DNA from: Brachypodium distachyon
Lineage: Eukaryota > Streptophyta > Magnoliopsida > Poales > Poaceae
Length of the DNA: 64,000 bases
Direction: 5' to 3'
Assembly (NCBI RefSeq): GCF_000005505.3
Contig: NC_016131.3
Span: 26,651,001 to 26,715,000 of the forward strand
Part shown: positions 11,801 through 25,251 of the stretch, one piece after another
How the letters are laid out: each line of letters starts with the position of its first letter
Numbering within the stretch: the stretch's first letter is position 1
The notes under the pieces: generated by a model
Databases searched by the model: none
What the model was told of the DNA's origin: nothing
The model's input: the letters and a program-made list of their open reading frames with translations, nothing else
Translations under genes and position numbers: made by a program

Positions 11801-14800
11801 TTTTTACTTGTACAGTTTCTCATGAACAGACTCGTAATAGATGTCTACAACTTCCGAATCATCAAGACAATATATGGGCTTCGTCCAACTTTGTAATGTT
11901 TACTCAATGATGAACAGTTGACCTCAACATATTAATGTTGCAATGTTAGCCAAAAAAATATTCTTATGCAATGTGCAACATAGATCACAATTATCCATTA
12001 ACTAGGTTACACTAGAGTCGTGCACATTCACAACAGTTTAAAGGAAAGACTTCAAAACCAACGGCTATGTTTTGTGATGTAACTTTTCATTCAAACATGG
12101 TATATATAAGCATAGAGTTCCTCGTGTGGATGTTCTAGGATTTTACTCTATATGTACTGGAACTTGAGCTTCTCTACTTTGTTTGATTCCATTTTGTAAG
12201 AAAATACGTACACGTTTGTTTTGATGATCTGTATGAATGGTCATCGAGGGAAAGAATTACACAAACATTAAAATCTATCCATAAGGTACACTGATTTTTC
12301 TTGCGCAGAACTTCAAAAGACGCACTACATTCCCACTCCTGATTAGATTTTGTGCCAAAGCAAAAACTCTGAAATGGGCTCAAACCCTTCCGGATTTCTA
12401 TTGATCCATCCTTTTCTATCTTCAATGCTGTTTATTAGAAATTATTAGAAAATTCAAGGCTTTAAAAGTTTGTTTCATTCATAGTTCGTTTATCAAATTT
12501 GAATAACGATCACATAATTTCCTGCAGGTTGCTTTTGTTGGGCTCATTACATGTACAATCTTTCTCCGGTCAACATTACATCCTGTTGATGAGCAAAATG
12601 GAGATCTTTATCTCTCTTGTCTTTTTTTTGGGCTTATACATATGATGTTTAATGGTTTTACAGAGTTGCCCATTACTATTTCTCGGCTTCCAGTGTTCTA
12701 TAAGCAGAGAGACAATTTCTTTCATCCTGCATGGGCTTTCTCACTTCCTAATTGGATACTAAGAGTTCCATATTCTCTTATTGAAGCTGTAGTATGGTCA
12801 TGTGTTGTCTATTACACAGTAGGCTTTGCACCAAGTGTTGATAGGTACCAAAATGTTCCATCAGCTCATATTGGTACTACATTTTTCATTTTGGTCATCG
12901 GAATGTTCCAATCATGTGCAGGTTCTTCCGCTTTATGTTGCTCTTGTTCTCTGTACATCAAATGGCTTTGGGTCTTTTCCGGATGATGGGAGCTGTTGCA
13001 CGAGACATGACCATTGCTAACACTTTTGGATCAGCTGCCTTATTGGCAATCATTCTTTTGGGAGGATTTATTGTTCCTGAAGGTTAGTGCCCGAGAGTAT
13101 TTCCTGTGATCTGTTAAACGTCCTGAGTAACACGCTTTTCTTCCTATGATATGTATTTTGTGATTTGTTTGGTTAGCAGTTTTATTTCCTTACTCATCCA
13201 ATTTTTATAATGATTTTCCCCTTTAGCTGCTATAAAACAATGGTGGGAGTGGGCTTACTGGGTTTCCCCATTAATGTATGCACAGTGTGCTATTTCAGTT
13301 AATGAGTTCTCAGCTTCCAGATGGTCAAAGGTCTGTTTACTAGCACATATCTTTAGTTTGTCCTCATCCTTCCTTTTATTTTTGTAGTTGGCCTTTTTAG
13401 TTTATTCCAACTTACTATTATCATAAATGTTTCATTTCAGGTGTCAGATTCAAGGAATAATACAGTTGGAACCAATGTTCTTCTTTCACACAATCTGCCA
13501 ACACAGGATTCCTGGTACTGGATTGGCGTTGGTGTTTTACTCGCTTATTCCATCTTGTTCAATGTTTTGTTTACCCTTTCCTTGGCGTTCCTTAAGCGTA
13601 AGTATTTAAATTAAATATAAGCTATACAAATCTCATTTATGGCAGCTATTTTAATTTTTTAACTTTAAAATCTGAAGCCCTTCGAAAGGAACAGGCAGTG
13701 GTCTCACTCAATTCCGAGGAAACAAAGGATGGTAAAATTGGTAATATCTCCATGCAAATTCAATTACAGTTGATTTATTGATTTATTAATGTGATTTTAT
13801 TCTCTAGTTCAAAGTAAGACTTTTATTCCCAGTGATTGTTTTGGTGTCTCTTGTTGGTATTGTTTCTTCAAGGCATGTGTTTTTGTTCATTTTATCTCAC
13901 CGAACATTGTAACATATGAAAATTATGTTGAATTTGATTTAGTTTTTTTAGGGAAAACTGTACACAAATACTCTATAGTCAACAAATTATCAAATTATAT
14001 GGTACTGTAGCATTGTCCTACTTCGTGAGAGTTAATATGGTAGACCTGTATGTAGTTTAGGAATGTTGTACTCACTTATTCACTATCCTGCAAGTAAGAG
14101 TTATTGAGAGGGGAAAATGTCAGGGGTGGAAAGCTCGACAACTACTGTATTTGTTATTAAAGGTTGATGTTTCGTGGCTAGTTCATAATAATAATTGTTA
14201 CTAATATTGTTACAAATTCAGAACTTTGACAGTAGAGATTAACATCTGGCGAACGAAATTGCAGAAAAAATTGATGGAAACTGTGTGCTTCAAGAGAGGA
14301 CTGAAGGCACCGGCAGAAAGGGAATGATACTACCATTCCAACCCCTAACCATAACGTTTCACAATGTTAACTATTTTGTCGACATGCCAAAGGTCACTTG
14401 CAAAATTTGTAGCTTGTGAATATATTTATATGTGCTTCAGCTAAAACCATGTTTCATACATAGGAAATGCAAGCAAGAGGGTTACCTGGCAAAAGACTAC
14501 AGCTTCTGCATGAAGTGAGCGGAGTATTTAGGCCACGTGTCCTGACCGCACTTGTTGGCTCAAGTGGTGCTGGGAAGACAACACTTATGGATGTTTTAGC
14601 TGGCAGAAAAACTGGTGGGTGTATAGAAGGTGATATCAGGATTTGTGGCCACCCAAAAGAACAAAGAACCTTTGCCAGGATAGCAGGATATGTTGAACAA
14701 AATGATATACATTCACCACAAGTTACAGTTGAAGAGTCCCTGTGGTTTTCGTCAACCTTACGACTTCCAAGGGCCATAAGCAGAGAAGCAAGACATGTTG

Positions 14801-17800
14801 GTTTTCAAGTTTTACACAAAATTAATGCTTTAGAACGTCAGTTCTTTGTGTTGATGCATACTTTTCAATTGCACTGCAGGCATTTGTTGAAGAAGTTATG
14901 GCACTGGTAGAGCTTGATCAACTGCGACATGCGTTGGTAGGAAAACAAGGTTCTTCAGGACTTTCAACAGAGCAAAGGAAGCGCCTTACAATAGCTGTTG
15001 AACTGGTTGCGAATCCTTCCATTATTTTCATGGATGAACCTACATCTGGTTTGGATGCGCGAGCTGCTGCCATTGTGATGCGCACTGTTCGAAATACTGT
15101 TGATACCGGGCGAACTGTTGTCTGTACGATACACCAGCCAAGTATCGATATTTTCGAAGCGTTTGATGAGGTTTGGAGCACTTTTTTGTTTTGTAGGAAT
15201 AGTTGTTATTGCCCATCACTTTCTGTTACGCTGACTATTCATTTGCATATTTTTTTGTTTAGCTACTTCTTTTGAAACGTGGAGGACGGGTAATATATGG
15301 AGGTTCACTTGGTGTTAACTCAATAGATATGATTCATTACTTTCAGGTACTGAAGATGCAAACAACTGTATTGTCTCTTATTTATTCTTAAAATTCAGTT
15401 CATTATTTTCCACAATGTCTCGACATAACTTCCTTGAAAGAAAGAAAAATCGACATCAAGTGTTCTACATATCGACCACTTTTAAGTGTATTGCACTATC
15501 AGAACTGGGGTGCAGTGGTTTTAAAGAACAACTCATGTATCTCCTCTGTACTCGTAATGATTCATAATGTATATTCGTTTTGGCAACACAGGGAATTCCT
15601 GGCGTCCCTCCCATCCTTGAAGGCTACAACCCAGCTACATGGATGCTTGAAGTGAGCACACAAGCGTGTGAAGAAAGGCTTGGTTTAGATTTCGCAACAG
15701 TGTACAAGAACTCGGATCAGTTCAGGTGATTCCTGCTGTATTTAAATGGTTTCACCAGTTGTAGTTCTTGACTTTCACATGATGTTCTGCAAATGGTCAG
15801 AACTGGAATAACAAACTTATTTGCTACACTGTAGGAAAGGAGAAGATTTAATTGAACAACTGAGCATTCCAGATTCTGGCACAGAGCCTTTAAAGTTTTC
15901 AACGGAGTTTTCGCAAAACTGCCTTACTCAATTTAGAGTATGCCTATGTAAGCAAGGGCTTCTTTACTGGAGGAGTCCAGAGTATAATGTTGTGAGGTTG
16001 TTTTTCACAGCACTAGCTGCTCTCATATTTGGCTCAGTATTTTGGAATGTTGGGATGAAGAGGTAAATCTTTAAGAAGTTTTTGACAGCTATGTTTCCTT
16101 ATCTGTATTTCCTTCAGATAAATTTGAGCCAGATGGATATTTATGGATTGCATGCCATTGGTTTGTAACAAAGCATACATTTAATTCTATATATTGTTTT
16201 GGTGGCATCTTGTTTCTGCATGTCAACAATTGTCAACAATTTCACAGATGCAGATTTGGTGACGTAAGTCACCTGACTTCGGGTGGCTGCATGTGGAACC
16301 TACATGTCAGACACCCAAAAGTTAGGTCACTAAATTCACTGATTCTGCATTCCAATTTCACCACAAACAGTTTTTCCAATCAGGCCCTGGGATGCTCCGC
16401 TGGCCTCCAGGATATAATCTAGTGCAGTCTGGGCCTTAAATCATTTATTGTATTCCTCCATTTTGTTTAATCAACTTCCTTTGTTACTGAAGTTATGTCA
16501 TGGAACCCTTCTAATTAAACCTATGGCATGGAAACTAATTTGATCCAATTCAATGGTGATTTTTCATGGAACTCTTTTTTCAGAAGCAGAACATGTTTTA
16601 ATAAGCGTGAGTTAAACCTTCTTACTTAAAATTAATAATAGAAATAGAAATAATTTGTCAGGTGAACATGTTATCATTAGATTAATGTATTTGTTTTTAT
16701 GATTTCTTACCTATATAATAATGGTAAAAGTTGCACGTTTGACCAGTGCGCAACTCAAAAACATGATCTATTATTGAACATAGGGAGAAGCTCCTTTTTC
16801 CTGTTGAGACATTTCAGCTTACTGCATGAAAGTTGAGCTAGGTAGTTCCCCAAAATAAAGTATAATATGTCTCGAAATTTTGAAAAAGAAGAAGAAAATG
16901 CACTGTATCTACAATCTTACCGTACTACCTTTTTCTGTATATTTTCACCAATGTAATCGGTTGTATATGGTCATGGCTGTCCAATCATTTATTTGTTACA
17001 AACCCATGATGGTATAAGTAAAATATGATTTGGTGTGCAGGTTGTCTCTCGACAGAAACACGAAAGGATTTTTTCTGTTTACATGATTGCACGACTAAAA
17101 CATAATGAGGAATCCTAGCACCAAATCAGAACTATGTAACATAGTAACATGGGATCATCCGAGTCAATCAGCATTCTGCAGAATTCACAAGTGCCTTGTT
17201 AGTTTCATCTTATTTGGTTGATAGAATTCCCTATTAGAGGTGTGATTTCAACTCACAAGCTCTCTGTATATTAAGAGCAAACCTAAATAGTTTTGTTATC
17301 TGCCACATATAGTAATGAAGTTTCTTTTTGACCTGGATATAGTAATGAAGTTTCAGAGTGCAATAGTTCGTTTCACTAACAACAGTGTTAATTATGCAGA
17401 GAAACAACAGGAGACTTGTATCTTGTCATGGGATCTTTGTATTCGGCATGCCTATTCCTTGGAGTAAATAATGCCTCATCAGTACAGCCTATAGTTTCCG
17501 TCGAGAGGACAGTCTACTACAGGGAACGGGCTGCTAAAATGTACTCATCTTTCCCATATGCAGCAGCTCAGGTTTGCTACCTTTTTACTGGCATTCAGTT
17601 CAGTCACTTTACCCGATGAAAATCCTGTGTCTAACTCAAAACAACACAACAATGCTTGAAATCTACAGGGCCTCGTAGAGTTGCCTTATATTGCGGCTCA
17701 GACACTAATATTCGGCCTCATCACTTACTTCATGACCAACTATGAGAGGAATCTATGTAAGTTATTTGTCACCTTGGGAGAGCCTGCTAGTTCTCCATTG

Positions 17801-18598
17801 AAATGCAGAGGCTACATGCTGTGCTTTATCTTTTTCCGATTTGATATCATGATAATAATAAATACAGTGTCTTATAATCGCAGGGAAATTGATCATGTAC
17901 CATGTTTACCTGTTCCTTACTTTTACCTACTTCACATTCTATGGGATGGTGGCGGTAGGATTGACCTCGACACAACAAACGGCAGCAGTGGTATCCAGCG
18001 GGTTTTACTCCTTGTGGAATCTTCTTTCCGGTTTCCTAATTCCCCAATCTGTAAGTTACTAAATCCATTACTAAACCCTGCTTTTACTCTTCTTTTGAGA
18101 CATTCTCTGACATCTAGAGTAGTTCGATTTCTGCCCTTATTTTTCACAAAATAATGAAATGGCTGTTGTAGTAAACCCCATCATTATTGATTTATTACTT
18201 CAATATATCTTCCTCCGGTCTGACAACTTTTACTTCAGTTAATGAATTACGGATGCAGAAGATACACATAACTTTTGAAGGTCTTAATATATCACTATTT
18301 CCCTTGTGACGATTTTTTTTTTCTCCACCAGAGAATCCCAGGCTGGTGGATCTGGTTCTATTACATATGCCCAGTGGCATGGACCCTCAGAGGCATCATT
18401 ACATCGCAACTGGGCGATGTCAACACGAGGATCGTCGGACCTGGTTTCGATGGCACGGTCCAAGAGTTCCTCCAGCAAAGCCTTGGATTTGAACATGGGA
18501 TGACGGGTGCCACAGTTGCAGTGCTCATTGCCTTCTCCGGCTTGTTCTTTTCGATCTACGCTCTCTCCATCAAGCTGCTTAATTTTCAGAGAAGATGA
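8864..18598 (+). CDS. Full-size ABCG (PDR-type) transporter, ABCG31/PDR3-like
   Basis: I assembled 24 exons, all with GT-AG introns and matching phases: 8864-9159, 9243-9363, 9697-9785, 10077-10161, 10285-10447, 10701-10777, 10850-10994, 11116-11417, 11500-11778, 12528-12844, 12922-13082, 13227-13330, 13441-13597, 13678-13740, 14265-14392, 14464-14796, 14880-15170, 15263-15346, 15592-15725, 15835-16062, 17400-17571, 17669-17756, 17884-18050, 18332-18598. The product is 1416 residues, normal for a PDR protein in the order NBD1-TMD1-NBD2-TMD2. Walker A1 GPPASGKST is at 175-183, signature VSGGQ at 315-319, Walker B LLMDE at 336-340; Walker A2 GSSGAGKTT at 861-869, signature GLSTE at 967-971, Walker B IIFMDE at 988-993. 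It ends LLNFQRR. Such plasma-membrane exporters move lipids, terpenoids or hormones. Blocks such as [19 protein letters not shown] and [16 protein letters not shown] are closest, from memory, to Arabidopsis ABCG31, linked to abscisic acid export and pollen coat; the substrate here is not known. Confidence 0.93.
10491..10601. mobile_element. Stowaway MITE in intron 5 of the ABCG gene
   Basis: About 110 bp with near-perfect inverted ends (TCCCTCCGTCCCAAAATAAG at the left, its complement at the right) flanked by TA. It lies well inside the intron and leaves the splice sites intact. Confidence 0.92.
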
Positions 18599-19055
18599 CC
18601 ACACGCTACTATGTTCTTCCTTCCTGGCTAGTTGTTATCCTACCTCCTGCGCAGGCTGAGTACTACGAACCCAACTATTTCTACTACTGCATGGGACTTG
18701 GCTGATCATTGGTACCATCATCTTTGCCAAAATCAAGAGGGGCGATTGCGGGTCCCCAATATTCTCTACACAATTGTTACACGAGAGTAGACCCTTCCAA
18801 TCCTTCGGTCGCTCTGGCCTTGTACAGTTGTTCTAAAACTCTTTGGGCTGACACTTAGCAAAGTTTTTTTTAACTCCTTTCTTCCTTTGTGATAATGCAT
18901 GGGACTTGGCTGATCATTGGTATGACATGGTGACTATTAACCATCCCTTTCCCTCCGTAAATACCCACTTTGGGTCTCAGGTATAGACTATAGAGGCTCT
19001 CTCACAATTCCTCTGCTCCGGAAACCAATACCATCGAATTCATCTTAAAAAAACA

Positions 19056-19128
19056 TACTTCCTCCGCTCCGAGTTAACTGACATGGGTTTGTATAGTATT
19101 TTATACAAAATCACGTCAGAGAGGGTAC
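19056..19128. mobile_element. Degenerate short MITE downstream of the ABCG gene
   Basis: TACTTCCTCCGCTCCGAG at the left and an AGAGAGGGTA end at the right surround an inverted TGACATGGGTTTGTA / TACAAAATCACGTCA pair. The ends are worn. Confidence 0.5.
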
Positions 19129-19159
19129 TGTGAATTAACTAACCCAAAACCAAAAGGCA

Positions 19160-19435
19160 TCATCATCTTCGCTCCTCGATCCGCCGCCGCTAAGTCTGGA
19201 TCCCTTCCCCTGTCACGTCGATTGCGCGGGGCCGCGCGCATGGCGATAGCTGCGGCGGAGGGAGGAGGCGGGCCTGCTCTGGGCCGCAGCCCTGGAGCGG
19301 CGCGCCAATGCGATTCCGTCGTCCTCCCCGTTCCTGACGGAGGCGTATGGGAATGGGAGGCTTGGTGGTCGATTTTTAGAGGAGAGGTTCGACCGGCCTG
19401 TGCTCGCCACTTTGTCCTTGTGGAGTTGTGGTAGG
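19160..19435 (+). pseudogene. Decayed copy of the ABCG gene's first exon
   Basis: The segment resembles the leader and exon 1 of the ABCG gene 10 kb upstream: GGCCTGCTCTGGGCCGCA followed by CCTGGAGCGG, then a CGTCGTCCTCCCCG block, a run around GACGGAGGC, and GTTCGACCGGCC, in the same order as bases 8937-9070. An ATG at 19240 matches the start, but indels break the frame and no later exon follows. This is a truncated tandem duplicate. Confidence 0.65.
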
Positions 19436-19984
19436 CCTGGGCTTTGGCCTGGGTCTCCCAACTCTAAAGTTCCAATGTTTGTCCCTGAAGGTGGGTGGAT
19501 CCGGTTCTACAACTTAACCTTCACGTCGGGCCCAAACAGGCTACAGTACTAACTAATTAGCCTAGCCTAAATTTGTTTAAAAAAAAGGCCTGGCCCAAAC
19601 GAACTAACGTCCCTGTACGGCATTGGTAGCTCCCTTCCGATTCCTAACCGGCACTGGGATCCTCCGTGTACGTACATGTGTGCAGCAGTTCCTGTCTGAT
19701 GTGCCAAATCGGCATTTGCTTAAACCCGTATATATATCCTACGGCCATCGGTCCCATTCGCCCTCCCATTCTCTATTACGCGCGGTTTAAATCAAATCCG
19801 TCCCGGCCGTCCGATGATCCGCTGGCCGGTTGGTAGTTTACATGGCGCATGCTCAGCTCCGTCGACGGCAACCTACGTAACGTTGCTTTTCCCCTTTCTA
19901 ACAAACATGAGCATCTCGAACGCACACGTACTCCCAACCCTGTACACATATCTGTAGGCTACTTCCGTGCCGATATCCATGGCC
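19436..19984. other. Intergenic DNA
   Basis: No gene or repeat recognised between the exon-1 copy and the LINE fragment. Confidence 0.4.
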
Positions 19985-21280
19985 ACATAATTCTTATTTG
20001 CCATCCTAAAGAAAAAGGGGGGTTGGGCGTTGAGACTTTAGATCTTAAGAATGTTTGTTTGCTCAGCAAATGGCTGTTTAAACTTCTTAATAAAGATGGT
20101 ATGTGGCAGGAGTTATTACACAATAAATACCTCCACTCTAAAACCCTTTCCCAAGTTCAGGCTAAAGCCGTCGATTCTCCGTTTTTGGAAAGGTCTTATG
20201 CGAGTTAAGGAATAGTTTTTTAACCGTGGATCCTTCGTAGCTGGAAATGGATTGAGCACTCGGTTTTCGAAAGATACTTAGCTTAGTGATAGGCCTCTTG
20301 CCCAGCAATATCCGTCCCTATATAGTATTTTGCAACGGAAAAATGTCTTGGTTGTTACTATTCTGTCATCTGTACCGCTGAATATTGGTGTCAGACGTAC
20401 ATTGATGGGGGATAAATGGACAACATGGCTACATTTGGTCTATCGTCTGATGATGGTCCGACTTTCTGCTGATCCAGATTCTTTTACCTGGAAACTGACT
20501 ACCACAGGGGTATTCTCAGTTAAATCCATGTATAGAGAGATCTTTTAGATGGCCAGGTTATCTTTCGCCACAAATATTTGTGGAAGATTAAAATTCCTTT
20601 GAAAATCAAGATATTTATGTGGTTTCTCTCTAGAAAAGTTTTGCTCACCAAAGATAACCTTGCTAAGCGTAATTGGATTGGGTGTAAACAATGTTGCTTT
20701 TGTGGATCAAAAGAGACCATTCAACACTTGTTTATATCATGTTCCTATGCTCGTCTTGTTTGGAGAATTATTCATGTTACTTTTAATCTGCCACCTCCAA
20801 CCAACGTCACAAATATGTTTGGAAATTGGTTAAATGGTGTTGATAAAAAACTAAAAGCTCAAATTCAGGTGAGAGTTTCTACTTTTTGTTGGGCTATATG
20901 GAACTGTCAAAATGACATTGTTCCTAACAAGACTAGAGTTGCTGATTTTTTGCAGGTTATCTACAAGGCCACACATTGGATCCATTTGTGGTCTTGTCTT
21001 CTCCCTGTGGACCAACGGAATCCTATGGATACTGGATGCAACCGTCTGGAGACGGTTATTCGGGATATCTTCAACCAGGGTGGATGTCAGTCCACTAATA
21101 GAATTCTTGCTTCACAATGCATAGCCATTTTTTATATCATTTGTTCCGCTAGCTGATTTTTGTATCCACTTTGTGTGATTCATGAACTGTAATACTTTGA
21201 TACCAAACTTCATAATAAAAATGGTTGTATGCATCAATGGATGCAGAGGCCAGAGCTCTTTCCCTTTTATGAAAAAAAAA
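19985..21280 (+). mobile_element. 5'-truncated LINE: 3' end of ORF2 with RVT zinc-binding region
   Basis: Three frames in order carry plant LINE ORF2 sequence: KEKGGLGVETLDLKN and LLSKWLFKLL before 20208; GDKWTTWLHLVYRLMM to about 20547; then WKIKIPLKIKIFMWFLSRK and the zinc-binding CCFCGSKETIQHLFISC motif up to 21156. Frameshifts near 20200 and 20545 break it. A 3' UTR follows with AATAAAAATGG and ends in an A run at about 21271-21280. The RT and endonuclease parts are absent, so it is a dead 3' fragment produced by incomplete reverse transcription. Confidence 0.85.
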
Positions 21281-24200
21281 ACTTCTTCAATATACGGATG
21301 CAGCGGTGTATTCTGGAAAAAAAACATTCCGCCTAGCTCGTCGTTGGATCTCGAGTCATCGGGGGGTCGATCTAGAGCGGCGGCGACACCACGCTTTAGC
21401 GGAGAAGAGGATACGAGACAAGGGCTTCGCGTATCGGAGCGACCGGCCACCGGAGTCAAAGCCCGGAGCGGTCGTTCACGCAATCACGCGTGCCAATAGA
21501 CACTGCCTCGTCTGCTGGGCCTTCAGGCCATCTCCGCATCTTTCTTTCTAGGATACACTAAAGCTGGTGTACCATCAATTTAAAGAACATATCCGCATCT
21601 TGGCTAGGAATAGAAGGCTTTCTGCCCCGTCCGGCCTTGTTGACGAGACGATGACGATTACCCTTTGTACGTGCATCAACGATGATTATACACCCTCGGC
21701 AATCTATTCCATGTTCAATAACATGCATAATTTTCTTTTTTCTTTTTCACTTTTTAACCGTCTGTAATTCCGCATCGGAACCTACCCGGCTGCAGGCTGA
21801 TCACCGCCGATGATTAGATTCGAAAACTCGGTACTCGCTCGGTTTCAAAATATAACGTGCCAACACATTTTCAAGGTCTAACTTTGACCATCACTTACAC
21901 CAACAAAATGTGAATGATAAGTTATAAAACTTATACCACTAGATAGAAGTTTCCAACGGCAATAACTTTTATAATAGATAATCCCCATTTTGTTGATCAG
22001 TTAACTGATGAAACAAAATCTTAAAATATGTGTGTATGAATGAACGAGTCAACGACGCATGCGGAGATATTTATTCATGCGAAAAGCAAGTGGGATTAGT
22101 ACTGGTACTACTGCACATACATGCTGGTGTCCAGATCGATCGATCATCCAGTCGGCCATTGATGAGGCCTTGCTTTCGGGTTGACTTGGAGGGACGCCGC
22201 CCGGCTGGAATTAGCATGTACCATAAACTATAGCCTAGAGGCCGGGTCGTCTATCTCTAGCTAGCCGCTGCATAACTTTATTTGTTTCAATTCAGTTGGG
22301 AGAATGGCAGTTGAGGCGATGATCGATATCGTTCGATCTCGACCACTGGCTGCATGCCGTCAACACGATCCCAGCCGACCACGCCGATCGAATTAAATCC
22401 CCACGCTGACGCGTTTCGTTTCCAGTTTCTACAATTCCTCCCCTGCATCGATTGATCTTCTGCCCGCAGCATGGTCCAACAACCCATCATCGACGACCAG
22501 GGGTTGACTCAGCTGATCAGTGATCGAGTCACGTTCCTGCATGCAGGCCGTAGCCCTGAGAAATGCATTATTGAACCCAACAGACAGAGATCGAAACAAA
22601 AGATCTCAGAGACACGGGCACGGGAAAGTATCAAAGGAGAAGGCGAGTGGGGAAGGAAATGAAAGTGAAATTAAAAGATAATCTAGCTAGCTCCCAACTG
22701 CACACTGGGTTGGGTTCAGATGGCACGAGCAGGTCCGTGCATTCATTGGGCGGCTGGTGCGCGCGCATGCATGCAAAGGCAGGCGGCACGAAATCGGCAA
22801 ATGGGTAGCACTAGCCGGCTGCCGGCCTGCATCCATCCTGACCGCTGGCAATAGCATATGTATTTTTTTTCCTCTAGGTATATAATGAATTTGGATATGG
22901 AATTTTGGACACGGTAGACACATATCTCGTGAATCTACTCAATTTATTCCGATGCTACCATGTTGAGAGCACAGTATATCTTCTCCAGCAGCAGCAGCAG
23001 TGGGTGCGATCGATCGATGCGCCGGGCACGCCCGTGCTAGATAGAGCAGGAGGCAGTACTGCGTAGCACAGTCTTCAGTCGTGGAATGGCGCCAGTCCAC
23101 AGGCCAGCATGCCCGAGCCTGCCTTTCTTCGACCGATCCAGCACGCACTGAGTCACTGGTGCCCGGCCGGCCCGGTCCCAAGATATTTGGAGTATCTCTC
23201 TCTCTTTCTCGTGATAGACTGATAGGAGTCCTTCGTGACGACGTGACGTAGCGGTAGATGCCAAGCATAAAGGTAGAGCTCTGAGACTTTGTACTGTACA
23301 CGAGTGCGTACAGAGCCGGCTGTCTAGTGTCGACGACTGACACGCAAACACACTGTCCTGTCTTTTTCGTCCATCTGAGATGAGATTTCTGACGACAATT
23401 GTTACTCATTCACTGCGGATAGAAGATGCCACTTTAATTGCTGGCTTGCTGCTTCGTTTAACCGTGCATCACTGCAAAAATATGGGCCGGCAACGTTGTG
23501 CCTTGCTTCGTTTCTGGCCGGCCGGCCGGGTGCTGAGCGGCGTAGGAACGACGATAGAAAAGTTCAGATCGAGCAAGTGTGAGAAGAGGTTATATATGGG
23601 GCCTCCAGGAAAGGCAACAAGGCGTGATATACGGCGCGTGCCGGCCTTTTCCGACTGTGGTGAAGTAGCACGTTAATGCACTTGGCACGCGCGAGCATTT
23701 TTATAGCCAGTACGATACCGATCGACATGATGTGGCGTTTGCATGGAAATAATGGGCTCGTTCCGGTGCTCTGCAGGCTCTGCCCGTCCAAATTGATCGA
23801 CAAACACGTACGGGCCAGCCTCCGTCTAGCAAGCATATATGTATGTGTCCACAACCATTATATATACGGTTTACTATAGGATCTTTAGTTATGGCTGACA
23901 TTTTGTTTTATTCGTTTATTAATTAGTACGTGCCCGTTTAGTGTAAGGGCCGGCCTGGCGCACGCGTGCTTCCCGTGAACACATCTTTAATTCCCCATTT
24001 CCGGAAGCAACGACACGTATGTCGAATGCCTCTCGCGGCTAGTACTAATACGTATTGGCTACGTAATTTTTCGAAGAATGCATGCATACTCCCATCTGGC
24101 CCATGCATGCACACACTCTTCGCCTTTTTCCCATGCACAATCCGATCCATTTACTAAGTACACCATCAAATTAAGCGCCAGGATTGTTCTCCTCGTGGCC

Positions 24201-25130
24201 TCGTGGGTGGTTAATTATTTATAGTTATTTATTTACAAGAACACAATAGCATACTACTACTCCACTACGTAGTGCACAATTTAAAGAAGAAATTCGCGCG
24301 GGCAGAAATCAAGACCGACCGAAGCAACTCACGCACGTAGCACCACTAACTAACATTCAGGGCCGGCCGGCAGGCAGTGTCAGCCGGCACGGGTGCTCGA
24401 TCGCCCGTGCGTGTGGAATCTAAACAGACGGGCCACGATGCAAACAAAAAAAGGACGCGCTTGCTTCTGTACTGTATCAGTACGCGAGCTGGTTCAGTAG
24501 CCCACGGGAGATAATTTGTCCATCAAGAGCGACCAAATTTTGCAGTACTTCTTCCGACCCATGCTATTTGTCTCAAATTTGTTTAAATATGGATGAATCT
24601 ATGTTAACAAAGCATCTGCATACATGTAATATTTTGACAAGTAATATGAATCGGAGGAAGTAGTACTAGTACATGTACCTCTTTCGAATTAAACGTACCA
24701 CATGCACCGTTGCTCGGTTCACAATGTAATGTAAGTTAGGTCGGTCGGCCAGGCACTTTTTTCTTTGATGGAAAGTCGATCAGGAGGCACTTTTTTTTGT
24801 ACATAGACACTTGCAGAGTTGCATGGATGAAAAAAAAAAGGTAGAGATCGATGGGAGTCACAGGTCACAGGATATGGACCCGGTACTGCATGCACATAGC
24901 TCTACCTGACCGTGGGGCATGGGCACGGCCTCTGTTTACTTTTTCCTGTGCCATTTTTGGATTTTCAATTAAAGCGCGAAATGCAGCACCCCAGTTGGGC
25001 TTGGCCGGCTAACTAGTAACCACCACCTACGTTTGGAGAACGGGAAGGAAGGTTGTCGTTGAATTCTCCTCCTCCTCCGGCCTCTGCTCATTTTAGCTCC
25101 TTCCTAACCCTCCCCGGCCAGCCGTGTTTT
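21281..25130. other. Gene-free intergenic region
   Basis: About 3.8 kb with only short ORFs lacking family features. It contains one clear MITE (24546-24665), a worn MITE-like stretch near 21830, and many GGCCGGCC, GATCGATC and GCATGCAT words. No RNA gene was found. Confidence 0.5.
24546..24665. mobile_element. Stowaway-like MITE
   Basis: The left end TACTTCTTCCGACCCATGCT pairs with the right end near 24640-24665 (AAGTAATATGAATCGGAGGA). It has the same internal design (CAAATTTGTTTAAATATGGA) as the MITE at 5756. Confidence 0.8.
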
Positions 25131-25132
25131 GT

Positions 25133-25140
25133 TATAAGTA
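25133..25140 (+). promoter_or_regulatory. TATA box of the GLOSSY1-like gene
   Basis: TATAAGTA about 119 bp upstream of the ATG at 25252, in a position that gives a leader of around 85-90 bases. Confidence 0.55.
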
Positions 25141-25251
25141 GGGAGACTAACAGGCTGCAGGAGCCGGCCAAAGCAGAGAACAGAAGGGAGAGATATCGCT
25201 CCCAAGCACAAAAAAGAAAGTTCTCCCCTCTATCTCCTGCTGCGCGCGGCC

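Noticed and set aside
21830..22040. A possible further MITE
   Set aside because: TACTCGCTCGGTTTCAAAAT looks like a MITE end, but I found no convincing inverted partner.
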